From Volvox africanus (lineage: Eukaryota > Chlorophyta > Chlorophyceae > Chlamydomonadales > Volvocaceae): 64,000 nucleotides of DNA. The stretch lies in NCBI GenBank assembly GCA_030268105.1, contig BSDZ01000089.1, positions 2,480,001-2,544,000 of the forward strand, given 5' to 3'. Both the position numbers and the translations under genes were made by a program. The notes beneath the pieces are model-generated. The model ran no database searches. It saw only the letters and a program-made list of their open reading frames with translations, and was not told where the DNA came from. Positions within the stretch are counted from its first letter, which is position 1. Each line of letters begins with the position of its first letter. Shown here piece after piece: positions 13,001 to 24,017 of this stretch.

Positions 13001-13607
13001 GCTATATCCCCTGTTATCCGTTACATAACGACGACCTGTAAGAACTGTATAACGACCTGTAAGAGGACTGCTGCCGCGTTTGTGCATTGCACGGCTGGTG
13101 GGGCGCGTGAGATAACTCAACGGAGTTGTACATGACTGGGGAAGTCCGCGCTGAAGGGAGGAAATGCGATCAATCCTTTTTCGATTGTGACTCCTATTAT
13201 CGTTACTACATGCAGCTTCGTAACATATGAGTAGCCAAACTTCATCACCCCAACGAATGAGGGAAGGGCGTTTTCCGTCCTCGTGTTCACGGCGGGTCAC
13301 GTTCATTTGAATGGAGCAAGGTGATGACTCCAGGCACGTTCTCGATAGCATTCCTATATGTGAGATCTGCCTGTCCCCCAGGACGGCTGCGTCTTTGGCG
13401 ACATAACGAGACGGGGAAGGCTCCAAGGTTTGGTGGCGAGTGTTCAGCTGGATGTTGGAGGACGGCGGATGGACTTGACGCATGTTAGACGGTGCTAACT
13501 GTTAAGGTAGCAACCAAATACTTACGCACCTGCAGCGTGGCTCGCCTGGGGCCTCGCATGAGTTTGGAGGGTGCGGCCATGGCGGGCGTTCGGCTGCAGC
13601 CTTGCAT
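7022..13607 (-). CDS. Unknown multi-exon protein, possibly two NTF2/SnoaL-like halves
   Basis: Not firmly recognised. Exons in transcript order: 13530-13607 (start ATG, MQGCSRTPAMAAPSK), 12795-12836, 12439-12606, 11177-11348, 10773-10889, 9791-9921, 9120-9191, one near 8940-9050 (unclear), about 8768-8937, 8533-8706, 7898-8002, 7022-7090 (ends YSKLRGA, stop). Phases agree for 12439-12606 to 11177-11348, for 10773-10889 to 9791-9921 to 9120-9191, and from 8768 to the end. The junctions around 12795, between 11177 and 10889, and around 8937 are unresolved. Conserved-looking segments: HEYVHLIGEAGRL, GVVFVAIYYVLRNRG, KIKRIHMGRPNF, TRQMTLEERDSLLGDP, YMGEVISKWVGMWSS, ITVRWDVCCYTLLVPGW, FQHWRADTVERGG. 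The pattern (helices, then a strand containing aromatic residues, then R-I-H-M and L-E-E-R) suggests SnoaL/NTF2-like folds, perhaps duplicated. That assignment is inference. Confidence 0.6.
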
Positions 13608-15803
13608 CGTGAGTGCGCGAGTGGAAAGCATTTTGAAACGATGAGACTCAAACCGCGTGCGAATACCACACGTTTTCTTCTGATAAGGGACAGCTACAAG
13701 GTCTCGTTACCCATAAATATAAGGGTTGGGTTTGGATATCACATGTCCACTCAAGCTTCCTGTCATATCGTACAACATTACATTGGATGCGACGCAGGCA
13801 GCCTGTCAAGGACTTGGCATTTGTTGCATGAAATGCGGCATACGGGTCAGGACGTGGGGCAGCTATCTCCCGTGTTAAGAAATGTTGGGTGCGTCTGAGT
13901 AATAGGGCTTCTCGCTCGGCCGCACGGATACGAAGTTCACACCAAATCCAATTTGGGAAGCAATTTCGCTGCGGTGCTACGAAGCTGTATGCAGTAGTGC
14001 GACGGAAATGAAGAAGACCCACATAGGATTCATCTCTGGCTTTCTGAACGGTTTGCCGGGGGCAGGTCGTTGGTACAGGGCTTTGAGGTTCGTTCGTTCG
14101 TTCGACCGTTGCACAGCGATAATAGCTCGGTACAAGCTCGCGCTGAATCCGCTCTAAAGTTAAACGAACAGACTATAAGCTCTTTTTAAAAATCTGTTGC
14201 AGTAACTTTCACCCTAATGGTAACGCCCTCAGCCCGCTCTGATAAGAGTCACAATCGCTCCGCACAGCTGCCTGCAACATAACATACTACATCTACGACC
14301 ACGTATATGAACACGACTCAGCCACCATAGTACGACAACGGGCAACAAGTGTATTTCGAACCCTCCACGATGTCAGTGTTCCTAATGTTCTTGCTCCTCT
14401 TTGCCCTAGCTCAGTATGCTCCCTATTCGCTCTCCCCAAAGCGCCAAGAGGCTAGCTATGATTCATTATTTATCGCACCAAAGTTCGCTATTTTACTACC
14501 AATACAATCTGCTTTGGTAATTTCTCGTGTAAATTTTATAATTTTCCTCCGCGTAATACTACAACAGGAACTTCCTTACCTAATTGAGTTTTAGCTACAT
14601 AGTACTCCATTATTTACAACCTAACAGGATTTATCCTTTTCAACTGATGCGCATTAGAAACGATAAAAATATTTTAACTGATCTTGGGTTTTACTGGCTC
14701 AGGCACCGCTACTAGCAATAATCGAGGATAATATATTTCAGGTACCATCTATCCCCCCAGCTTTAAAATCTTAAAAAGTTCATTATTTAAATTTCCGAGT
14801 TGAGTTTCGTAGTTTAGGAACAATGTGAACGAAGTTTTTCTTATGTAACGAAATATTACAGAAGAAGTAGAAGACCCTTTACTGGAAGAAATTGCTAAGA
14901 CTTATAGCCAATTTTAGTAACATTATAATAATTGCCTGATCACTACGGAACCTATGAACTGAATAATTCGAGACAACATTCCACTTACGAGAGCTTTTAT
15001 ATCTGTAGTAGTTATCGAATTTTTTATTCGGTTTAGGAAATTTTTCCGTCACCAAACCATATCTGCGTAATTTGTACATAACACATATTTAAATGCACTG
15101 CTGGTACTGATAAGGAGATTGCATATGAGCAACTAGAGAAATTCCAGTAGCAAACATTTGTGGGCTCCAAGTCGGCATGATGCCCCTATGATGCACCCTA
15201 TGACGCATTCCTATCCAGCTGCCTTCTACAGATTGATGCATTACGTCAGGGGGGTACATTATTGGCAAAGTGTACCTCAGCCTTCCCTGGAGCCATCCCG
15301 GTCATCACCTTCAGGAAGCAGACCTATCCTGCCATCCATCCCAGTATCCATCCCGGGACGAAGGTACAACTGCGAGGGCACCCGGTCGTCGCCGATAAGC
15401 TCAGCAGCTGTGCGCAGTGGTCATCCGGCCCCACCGTAAATCTCCATCCGGGAGTGGATTCGACCATGCTGGGCTGACCACCTGCCGTGTGACGTTTCTT
15501 TATGTGCCCTAGCTTCTTGGCGGTATTGCCCTGATGCATATCTCCGTACCTTCGCCACATGTGTGTGTGTGATACACCTTCATGGCGAGTGCGTCGGCGG
15601 TCTTCTTCAAAGGATGTATAGCAGCCAGCTCCCTGGCCACAGCGTCAAGTCCGTTCTGGTATTACACATCGGCAAACACACTCACACGTGCGACTCTTGG
15701 ACATTTTTTGACGTGCGGTCCGCATATATACCCCTCCTTCCTCAACGCCCTCATCATGCGCGGGGCCAGTTGACCCCGCAAACCTCGCTCCTTCCACGTC
15801 ACC
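13608..15803. other. Spacer with AT-rich island
   Basis: Holds the upstream region of the minus-strand gene starting at 13607 and the 3' flank of the HD-domain gene. From about 14160 to 15130 the base composition is clearly more AT-rich than elsewhere in the window. An 81-codon plus ORF at 14349-14594 lies in it and starts with a hydrophobic stretch (SVFLMFLLLFALAQYAP). I do not recognise the ORF. There is a short GTTC tandem at about 14089-14104. No gene is called here. Confidence 0.5.
15662..15666 (-). terminator. Candidate TGTAA polyadenylation signal
   Basis: The plus strand reads ttaca, which is TGTAA on the minus strand, 138 nucleotides downstream of the HD-gene stop codon. TGTAA is the usual poly(A) signal of volvocine algae. 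A pentamer this short also occurs by chance, so the assignment rests on position only. Confidence 0.35.
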
Positions 15804-17789
15804 TCACGCGCGGCCATTCCACTCGTCATGAAACTGCTGCAGGTACTGCTCCATGAAGGCGTGGCGCCCCGCCGCGATCTGAGATCCCGCAGACGTCTTC
15901 ATCATGCCCTGCGCGACAAGCACCAGTTTACAGGAAAGGAAAGTCCTGTGGCCGCTTCAGAATGGTATTGTGACGCGTCGGCAGTCAATCCCTTGTTGAA
16001 ACCCCATTTGGACATTCGCATCTGTACACCCGTATCCGTACAATCCTGTACATCCTTCGTACGTCCGCTGTACATCCTGCATCCTCTAGGCTGCCAAGAT
16101 GGCCCAAGAGCATGCAAACTTGACGCAAGCGCAGGCTACCGTATCGCGGCGTATCCTGGCTCCTTCCCAGGCTCTCCCTTTTCCAGCAACCAGTGCCCCT
16201 TCCCTAACCTTCAGCTTCAGCAGCTTCTCGTAGAAATGGTTTATTGTTGTGACCTGCGCGCCTCCCGTCATGTACTGCTCCTTGCTCAGTCCATCTCGGG
16301 GCGGCACATCCGGGTCATACAGCACCCGGTGTTTGGCGCCGCCAAATGTGAAACAGCGCGCGATACCGATGGCACCAATGGCGTCAAGCCTGCGGACAAT
16401 GAATCGATCTGAACCAACGATGTCACGCAGGTAAGGGGCCGGAAGAGATGCAGTGACTGCAAGTGAACGAAGCCGGCGGTGTCGGCAGCAGCCGCAACCA
16501 CGGGATGCTTCACGGGCGAAATAGTGACCCCGCGAGACCCAGTCCCATATGGCGCATGTTGTGGGTGTTAGCCGCTCGGTGCCCGGTGCCAGCCGCTCCG
16601 AAGGTGTTACGTTCATCCGCTATATTCAAATGTGCTGCAGATGTTGGATGCCAGCAGCGAGCGGCGTATCAGCGTCGCAATGGCCCGCAGTTATCCCCCT
16701 CTACCCGGGGTCGGTGCGATGAGCGCCAGTAACAACTACATGAACGCCGCGTGCGGCATAACCACGGCAGCCCTCGTGATATAGTTATTTCGACAATTAT
16801 GGTCCGTTGACTTTACTAGCCTTATACCCACCTTACTAGCAGGAACCTTTTGAATCTTGAGCAATGCCGTACGGCACACTAAGGTCATTTGGCCTCTACC
16901 ACATTATCGCCTCCATGGCCCTTTCAACGCTCAAACCCCTCCGGGCTGACTGTATACCTAAATTGTGTGTTCGCAAAGGTTTGTTCCTACATCCCATGTT
17001 TGGATGATTTGTCCCGCAGTCACCTGTCGGCGTCTTGCACAATGGCCGCCTCCAAGGATAGCACCGGCGCTTGCGGTGCAGCTCCAGGCCCGTTGGCTCC
17101 AGTCAGCTCCTCCTTAAAGCCCACTCGGGAGATGATAAAGACCAGGCGATTTATGGTTTCTAGGTCAAGGCCCTGATCTGTGAGGAAGGCCTGCGCAAGC
17201 ACAGCCGAGCTGCTCAGTTGCCGCTGCTGGGTTCACAACCTGGTGCCGGTAAGAATGCCGGAGTAGGTGAAAGCAAGGTGTGAAAACCACTCGAAGGACC
17301 CCACGGAAGCAAGAGAAATATGACTGGCTGATGAAAGTGCTGCTGTTTCCGGAGGCCATGTCAAGCCACCAAACGGTGAGGTTGTATCAATGGGTGCCGT
17401 TGATACCTCCACCGAGAATCGGATTAACCCGGCGAGCCTGGCTTTTGCCCGGACCAAACCACTCCAGATTTATTATCGGTTTTAAAATTAGCTAACAACC
17501 CTTTCCAAAGAAATCGAGCACGCACCGTAACGGCTCCAGTAGTGGCGTCATCGCTGCCGCTGTACTTCCAGTCACGGACATCGTGTAGCAGCGCGGCAAG
17601 GTCAACCAGCGCCGTGGCTTCCGCGTCTAAGCCCTCCATAGCTGCAATGCTCCGTGCATTTGCCCGTACGCGCTGTATATGTGCAAAATCATGGGAAGCG
17701 TCCATCGCGGCAAGTTCGTGACGGACAAAGTCTTCCGCGGCGACAATCACGGCCGGCAAAACCAAAGATGTTTGATAAGCGACACTCAT
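15804..17789 (-). CDS. HD-domain metal-dependent phosphohydrolase (YedJ-like)
   Basis: Complete gene of 238 codons. Exons: 17526-17789, 17024-17190, 16209-16389, 15804-15908, all phase-compatible. The start is the ATG at 17789 (MSVAYQTSL). The protein is an HD-superfamily hydrolase of the bacterial YedJ type, about 230 residues, expected to act on a phosphorylated small molecule or nucleotide; the substrate is unknown. Visible metal ligands: His37 in DFAHIQRV, His69-Asp70 in [13 protein letters not shown], and an Asp in VQDADR (residues 140-144). Family blocks follow: [26 protein letters not shown] and [12 protein letters not shown]. The C-terminus, [18 protein letters not shown], matches the usual end of the family. 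No organelle targeting peptide is obvious, so a cytosolic location is inferred. Confidence 0.9.
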
Positions 17790-19576
17790 TATTTGCAATA
17801 ATCACCTTTCGGCAGATCGCGGCGGCAGTTGGAAGGAGCGCATATGCGGATGCTTTCTGATTACAAGGTTTCGCCACAAATGTTCTAGCTAGGACATCCG
17901 GTGGGCTAGGTTCACCTACAAGCACTCAATGCACCAGGAAGAGATAGCTGTGACTAGATGAAGATCCAAAGTCGATCCATGGATCCAGCAGCCACTCTGT
18001 CATCGTAGTTAATGCCTTAACATAAAAAGACGCAAGTTGTCAAAGTCGTATAATGAGCTATACACAATGCTGAGCGCTTATGCGGCACTGCTTTCCAAGA
18101 GCAATTAGTTAAGATAACGAAAGACAAGCAGGACAGATGCTAGTGGTTAAAGAGAAACCTGACCGTGAAAAAGGGCTGGGACAACGTACGGCGCATATGT
18201 AAGCTTCCTCAATGGCGCCGGTGTCTGGGTCCTCAGGATCTACTGGAATTGCTGTAGTTAAGGAGGCGATGGTGACGGAGGAGGAGGCTGGGCACCAAAG
18301 CCCGGTTGCCACCGGGTTACGGGTAGCATGCCCAAGCTGGCGGTCAGCTGAGCACTACCCAAGCTGCGGACTGAAGACAGGTTTCTTGAGAGTTGAACTG
18401 CCAACAGTTAATGGGTGGGCGGGGCACTGTAAGTCGGTATATATGACCCCCTAAAGAGAACACCCTGCTAACACCGCTCCTGCCATCTATCAACCCATGC
18501 ATCCAGACTCAATGCCACCGCCCAGTGTCACCCCCATTGCTGCCAAGAGTTGCTCAGGAGACCCACGCGGCGGGTGTAAGCCCTCAGGGTTAGTTGGTTC
18601 TCAATTTCTGATTATGAAGCACCAGCTCTAAAGTGGGGACGATGGGGAGAACTTTTTAGGTGTTACACTGTGGGCGACTTGTCCTGAAAACCGGGGAAAA
18701 CCTGTTTGCATTTCACTTCGCATGGAGATACGGCTCTGCACAGCCAAATTACATTTTACTGCGGCAGACTCTCTCTATAAGGTCTATGTATGTTCATACA
18801 AGGGTTCAACAATCGTTGGCATTATGACATTATGGTGCCTCAAATTGGGCGTCCGTGCTCATCATGGAGATGGCGCCCGAAAGGCCTCGGCGTGCGCCAA
18901 TTTTATTAATTTCAGGACACGTGATAGTGTACGGCAAGTTACCGTGGGCCACAGTCCAGTGGTCGCATTATGTAAGGAATTTCAGGACTTACGATCCCCT
19001 GCTATGGGGAACACCAGTACTATACAAGGTGATAACCTTGCGCTCTTGGGGCCTCCGAACCGGTATTTGTCAAACACACCCTTTTGCGGTGTTGACGTTT
19101 TAATGAGCTTACGCGAGCTCAATTTGTACCAATTGAAATTACAGTTCAATATGAGCTCAAGGAACCCTTTGCGGTGAACCTCTATAATCTGTTGTTCCAA
19201 TGTACGGCCCGAAGCCACGAACAGCGGTCCGTATTACTAATACGGTAATACGGGGATCTTATCGCCACACGGAAGCGCCCTTACATTGCCATTCAAATTA
19301 CTTTGCTTCAGTGTTATAACTGGATAAAGGAAAGCTGTGAAACCTACGCCTTGAGACCTGATTGTGCTCCGTCGCTCTACATAACCATAGCCCACCCTCT
19401 GTGACCCATTAACATCCGAACTCGTTTTTGTGAAACTATTTTCCATAATTGCTTACGAATTCCTTTGGGACTACAAAGAACAGGCTTTGGCCTGTCAACA
19501 CAACAGTTTGCCTATAGATAAAACCTTAGGGTCCTTTTTTGAGTAATACATCTTAACGATTTGCTTAACGACAGTG

Positions 19577-19687
19577 CTTCATTGGACGCCTCGATTACCA
19601 GCTCCTTGACCACGACCCGGCTGTCCAGGCGTCAGCCATGATCTCGCTGTTGGTGAACCTGGGCTTCAAGCCTAAGGATTGTGTTTG
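19577..19687 (+). other. Orphan coding-like fragment
   Basis: The open frame reads FIGRLDYQLLDHDPAVQAS then AMISLLVNLGFKPKDCV and a stop. Codon use and residue pattern look coding. About 60 codons of another open frame follow directly (19681-19890, with VFVTPLHEIIRKFSHKW). No matching neighbouring exon was found, so this may be a decayed gene or transposon remnant. Not recognised. Confidence 0.3.
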
Positions 19688-20717
19688 AGAGGATCGACAC
19701 TATCTCGAACACCAACAGCTCCATTAACGATAATGGCAGCGTTAAGAGCAACAGCAGCTGCATAGACGGCAAAGCTGTAGAGAAACCTGCAGGTGGAGTC
19801 TTCGTCACTCCTTTGCATGAAATAATAAGGAAGTTTAGCCACAAGTGGATTCCGACAGAAAAGGTGAACCCGTGTTGCTGTCTTTCCTGATGTTCAGTTC
19901 TAAGTAAGGCCAACTCCCATCGACCCAGCCTTTCGTCGTCGTTTATGTTTTCTTCGATTCCGCCTTTTTTCATTCTGACATCACAACACTTCTAACTTTT
20001 CTGTCGCAGCCTCTTAAGCGGTTCGGGAAGCTTGAGGGTGAAGAGTCCTTGACGTTGCAGGAGCGGTTGTCCGCGGCGCCTGCAAATAGCTGAGAATAAT
20101 TCAGCCCATGCTGCATACAGCTGCTGTGGCTCCTGTAATCTAGCATCCACGTCCCATTCTTGCCTAGCTACATCCCTTTCTTTACCCATTCTATTTCCGG
20201 TCCAGTCCAGAAAACAGCTTTCACTTGTTGGCTGTGCACTCATGCCTGCTAGCCATATGAAGGTCTGCAGCTCCCACCCACCTCCCTAGGGGTTGGGGGT
20301 TGGATATTAACAATGAAGCGTCTTCATTCATGACCATACTATCTCGAAAGTTGTCCATAGGAACCGGCAGACAAGACAGTATGTAATCGTTAACAACGAC
20401 TGACCAGCAAGGGATAATGTTAAGTTTGGCGAGCATTGGTGCACGAGTATCTAGTCAAGTAGACTGGGTATTCGAGCGAGCACAACTCGTGGGAACCGGC
20501 ACGCACCTTTTCGCCGGACATGAGGCCCCTTTTGGAGGAAGCCCGCTTACGTGCCATCCAGACTCAGTGATACCTGCAGTCGATCCTGTGTGATGCAGCG
20601 AGGACGCTGCTTACGGGAGGAGGGATACTGTTGTATTACGGTTCGATTATGTATTATTATCGATTATGTCTTACGCCAATGCGTGGGTCGACGCGACCTT
20701 ACAAGGCTATAAGCGAC

Positions 20718-20734
20718 TATATATATATATATAT
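20718..20734. repeat. (TA)n microsatellite
   Basis: About 17 bases of alternating A and T in the spacer upstream of the retroelement cluster. Confidence 0.9.
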
Positions 20735-21393
20735 GATTAGTTATGCACTGCAAAATCTATGCACTGCGACTTTTCGCCTCGCAAGCTAGCTGCACCACTA
20801 ATGCTCCCGCCAAGCGAACGTTCGACTCGGCTGGAGGAACGAGGGCACAAGGCATATAATGACATGGTATTTCAAGTAATAATATTTTCTATATTGTTAT
20901 TTTATTGCTGGCATGAGTAGTGTGCGAGTGTGAGGTATGTGGAAGTCGCAGTAGTTAATCGGCAACCGAATATCGATATTCGGTCCCCTGTATCGTATGA
21001 ATGCCGTGAAGGCTTAACTCTTATGATACACGGATATCGGTGATACGCGTTAGGGTTGATCACACTTGGGGATCGGCGATCTGGTGTGAGTTGTACCGCA
21101 TACCGTTATCGCGAGTATATCGCGAGGTGCGAGGACGACCGCATAGATATCTCTGGATTACCATCCAGGCTTTGCTGAGTCCGAATCAGGGTTGCCTTTT
21201 ATCAAACGTTATTGATATATCTTCGGCCCGAGCCAAGCCCGCGCTTCGCTAATCAGCCATATGATAACAGCCTGTCATTGGTTCTGACGCCCAAACATAT
21301 CGCTTTCGCCCATCTATCATTGTATGCTGACATCTTCCTCGTTCCTTAGTCTTCCGATGTCTTTGAATATGACCCCCGAATGCTTGGTTCGTC

Positions 21394-22405
21394 CTAAGCA
21401 CCCTTGGTACTAGCGCTATGTCCCCAGAAACGCAGATTAAGTGCATGATCAACGAGGAGAGATACAACAGTTTCATCCAGGTCTTCATTTAAGAATGCCG
21501 CTGAAACGTCTAGTTGGTGTATGCATAAGCCCCTAGCCGCAACAACGGCTAATAAAGCCTGAAAAGAAGACCCTCGTTGGGGCAAATAATTCCCCATAAT
21601 CCACCCCCTCGTGCTGTGCGAACCCCTTTGCAACCAAGCGTGCCTTACCCTTTGTACACCCAACAACAAGGCAGGATGTTTACCCTGGGAGGTGGAATCC
21701 CGATTTCCCATGTGCCGTTGGTCATGTGAGCAACAATCTCCTCATCCATCGCCTTTCTCCATTCATTGCTGTTGGGTCCCCTCATAGCCTCCTGATAAGA
21801 ACAAGGTTCCCATAACCCTGCGGCTATATGAATGCGTGCTGTGACAGATCTTTAATTACACCACCACTCACATGGGCGCTTGCACACACGCACGGGATAG
21901 CAACCAGCGAAGCCCTCATGCTCATCTATGTCCTCCACCGTCTCCGTGTCGACTTCATCATCATTGTTGTCATCATCATTGTATGGTCGACATCGTTCGG
22001 GTTGACTTCATGATGGACCTGCTCCACCGCCACTGTCTCCCATCTCAATTGTACTTGGTCCAGCTCGCATGCCGTCTTGCCCATGCGGTTCGTTGGGTAC
22101 ATATCCGCTCAGGTCCATCTCCACCATCATTTACATTGATATGCGTGGCTTGGTGCGGCTGCGGCTCATTGTTGTCCATATCAAAGGCAGAGTCAGTATC
22201 ATCCATGGTCTGATGACTAGTGTACTGACAACGCTCCTCCGGAATAATGGGCACGATAATTTCTTCCTTGTCAAAAACGATATCAGAGTGTACCGACATG
22301 GTCCCATCTGGGAACAAGACCCTATACTGACCACCATCACCATATCCAGTCATGATTCCTTTGCGACTAACAGGATCCCGCTTATTGCGCTTGACCTTGA
22401 GAGAT
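21394..22405 (-). mobile_element. Ty1/copia fragment: integrase tail, linker and start of reverse transcriptase (decayed)
   Basis: Read on the minus strand from 22405 downwards, the remains of a copia-type polyprotein appear in order: IKWRSLKVKRNKRDP and VLFPDGTMSVHSDIVF (end of integrase), an acidic linker, then EWRKAMDEEIVAHMTNGTW, KARLVAKGFAQHEGVDYGE and HQLDVSAAFLNEDLDE. The last three are the standard start of the copia reverse transcriptase. Several stop codons and frameshifts interrupt it (the YGE block and the QLDVSAAFLN block are in different frames), so it is not functional. At 22405 it abuts a fragment of the same class in the opposite orientation. Confidence 0.85.
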
Positions 22406-23075
22406 CGCCACTTGATGTTAAGGAGTACCGGTGTGGAGAGCTAGTAGGAAGCCTGCTGTACCTTACGGTGGGCATGAGGCCGGACCTGTCATACTCCGTG
22501 GGAGTACTGACGCGGTACATGTCGAGGCCAACAGAGGATCATTTGCAGGTGGCAAAGGGCGTGTTGCGGTACATTGCTGGCACCGTGGGAGTACGTATTG
22601 TTTTTATGGCCAAGTCCGGCGTGGGAGCCTTGCATGGCTGCTGTGATTCGGACAACTCTGCCCGTGTCAACACGAGGCGTTTCACCACTGGCTACGTGTT
22701 TATGAATGCAGGGGATGCAGTCGTCTACAGCCGACGGTCGCCATGTCGACGGCAGAGGCTGAGTACATGTCGAGTGCCGCTGCAGTAAAGGAAGCGCTGT
22801 GGTACCGTCACCTGGCTCAAGATTTACAGCTAGGTTTTTCGAGTGTGCCGATCAAGTGTGACAACCAAGCGGCGATCAGGCTAGTCAACAACCCGATTAC
22901 ATCAGCGAGGGTGAAGCACATAGACGTGCAGCACCACTTTGTGCGCGAGTATGCTGTACGTGGCGAGATTTCGTTTGTGTATGTCAAGTCCGCGGATATG
23001 GTGGCTGATTGCCTGACCAAGGCGCTGCCATTGCCGCAGTTTGAGAAGTGCGTGCGCGGCATGGGTGTGCGCTAA
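22406..23075 (+). mobile_element. Ty1/copia fragment: end of reverse transcriptase and RNase H
   Basis: Plus-strand reading starts at PLDVKEYRCGELVGSLLYL, then RPDLSYSVGVLTRYMSRP and AKGVLRYIAGT (C-terminal reverse transcriptase). RNase H follows: CDSDNSARVNTRR, then after one frameshift near 22735-22745 MSTAEAEYMS, KCDNQAAIRLVNNP, KHIDVQHHFVRE and ADCLTKALP. The frame ends with a stop at 23073-23075. The order matches the 3' end of a copia pol gene. With the minus-strand fragment before it, this makes a head-to-head pair. Confidence 0.9.
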
Positions 23076-23112
23076 CTGATTTTGCTGAAGAACCAGCAAG
23101 GTGGTCTGTCTG

Positions 23113-23150
23113 CGTGGGAGTGTTATAACGGGTGCAAAGTTCCGTCCTTT
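23113..23150 (+). repeat. Candidate polypurine tract and truncated copia 3' LTR start
   Basis: About 45 bases after the RNase H stop the sequence reads gtgggag then TGTTATAACGGG. In copia elements a short purine tract directly precedes an LTR that begins with TG, often TGTTA. The candidate LTR would begin at 23121 and is cut off within about 30 bases by the adjoining gypsy fragment. Inference from position and motif. Confidence 0.45.
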
Positions 23151-23153
23151 TCC

Positions 23154-24017
23154 TTAACGAAAACCTTTGGCAAGCAATTCCGTTATTTGCCGTTGCATTT
23201 CCTCAAGTTTCGGTAAAGAATATCGAAACATTCGTTGGGCGGGAGGTTTCGCACCAGCTTTCAACGGAATAACCGATGGTAACCCACGGTCCGGCGGTAA
23301 CGCAGCAGGTAGCTGTTCAGGAAAGAGATATTCCTTTCCCAAGCAATAATGCGCGCAAACGCAAATCGGCTGGTGGATTCCCTTGAACGGTCAGACGCAC
23401 CTTTTTCGCGAACAACGTCTCATCAGGAATTTCCTCGACCGATTCGATAACCATGTCGGACAGATGGAGCGATTGAGCGTTCGCAGCATGATTCGGGATC
23501 GGCGCAAAAGGCCCGTTTCGCAGAACAGGTCTATTAGATAGACGAGTGAGTCGAACTAGATGATCATGCAATCCTAGGAAACCTGGCGAAAGCCCAACTA
23601 CCGCGCATTGCAATTGAGCTTTGTACATGTGCAAACCAAAGGTGAGTTCTGCAACGCCTACGAAATTCGTATATTGATCCTTTTCATTACCATAAGGATG
23701 TTCGGAACAGTGTCGCAAGCACGGGGAGGCATGGCAAGAAGTCCAACGCGTCGTGCAAAACCTGCACTCAACAAATATGACGGTCGACTGCCGGTGTCGA
23801 TGAGAACGCTTGCCTCCGCACGACAGAATGAACCCACAAATTGCATGGCAAGGCTTCGAGAAACTGGCGTAAAAGGAACTGGCGTTTCGTCGCATCTGTT
23901 GCAATTGGCGGGACATGTTGACATGCACTGCCAGGGACACCCTATAACGCCTCGACATACATAAATGAAAGGTTCAGCAGGCATCCAGCCGAACCCGTAG
24001 CGTACGTGTCCTGCCAC
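23154..24017 (-). mobile_element. Ty3/gypsy fragment: protease to start of reverse transcriptase (decayed)
   Basis: On the minus strand, starting near 24000, a retropepsin-type aspartic protease is recognisable (VLIDTGSRPSYLL with the catalytic D-T-G, about 23770-23815). A spacer region follows, then the N-terminal reverse transcriptase block of gypsy elements: LPPDRGLPSVIPLKAGAKPP, then SLPKLEEMQRQITELLAKGF. The fragment stops at 23154, before the catalytic palm. The protease block and the later block are in different frames, so the copy is broken. The order of domains places it in Ty3/gypsy and not copia. Confidence 0.75.

Larger units (their letters stand above)
17790..21393. other. Spacer, no complete gene
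   Basis: Upstream flank of the HD-domain gene. Contents: a (TA)n run at 20718-20734, and one stretch at 19577-19687 that reads like a coding fragment. Otherwise there are only short ORFs without supporting splice sites. The area next to the retroelement cluster (20440-21390) is relatively AT-rich and has no recognisable protein pattern. Confidence 0.45.
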
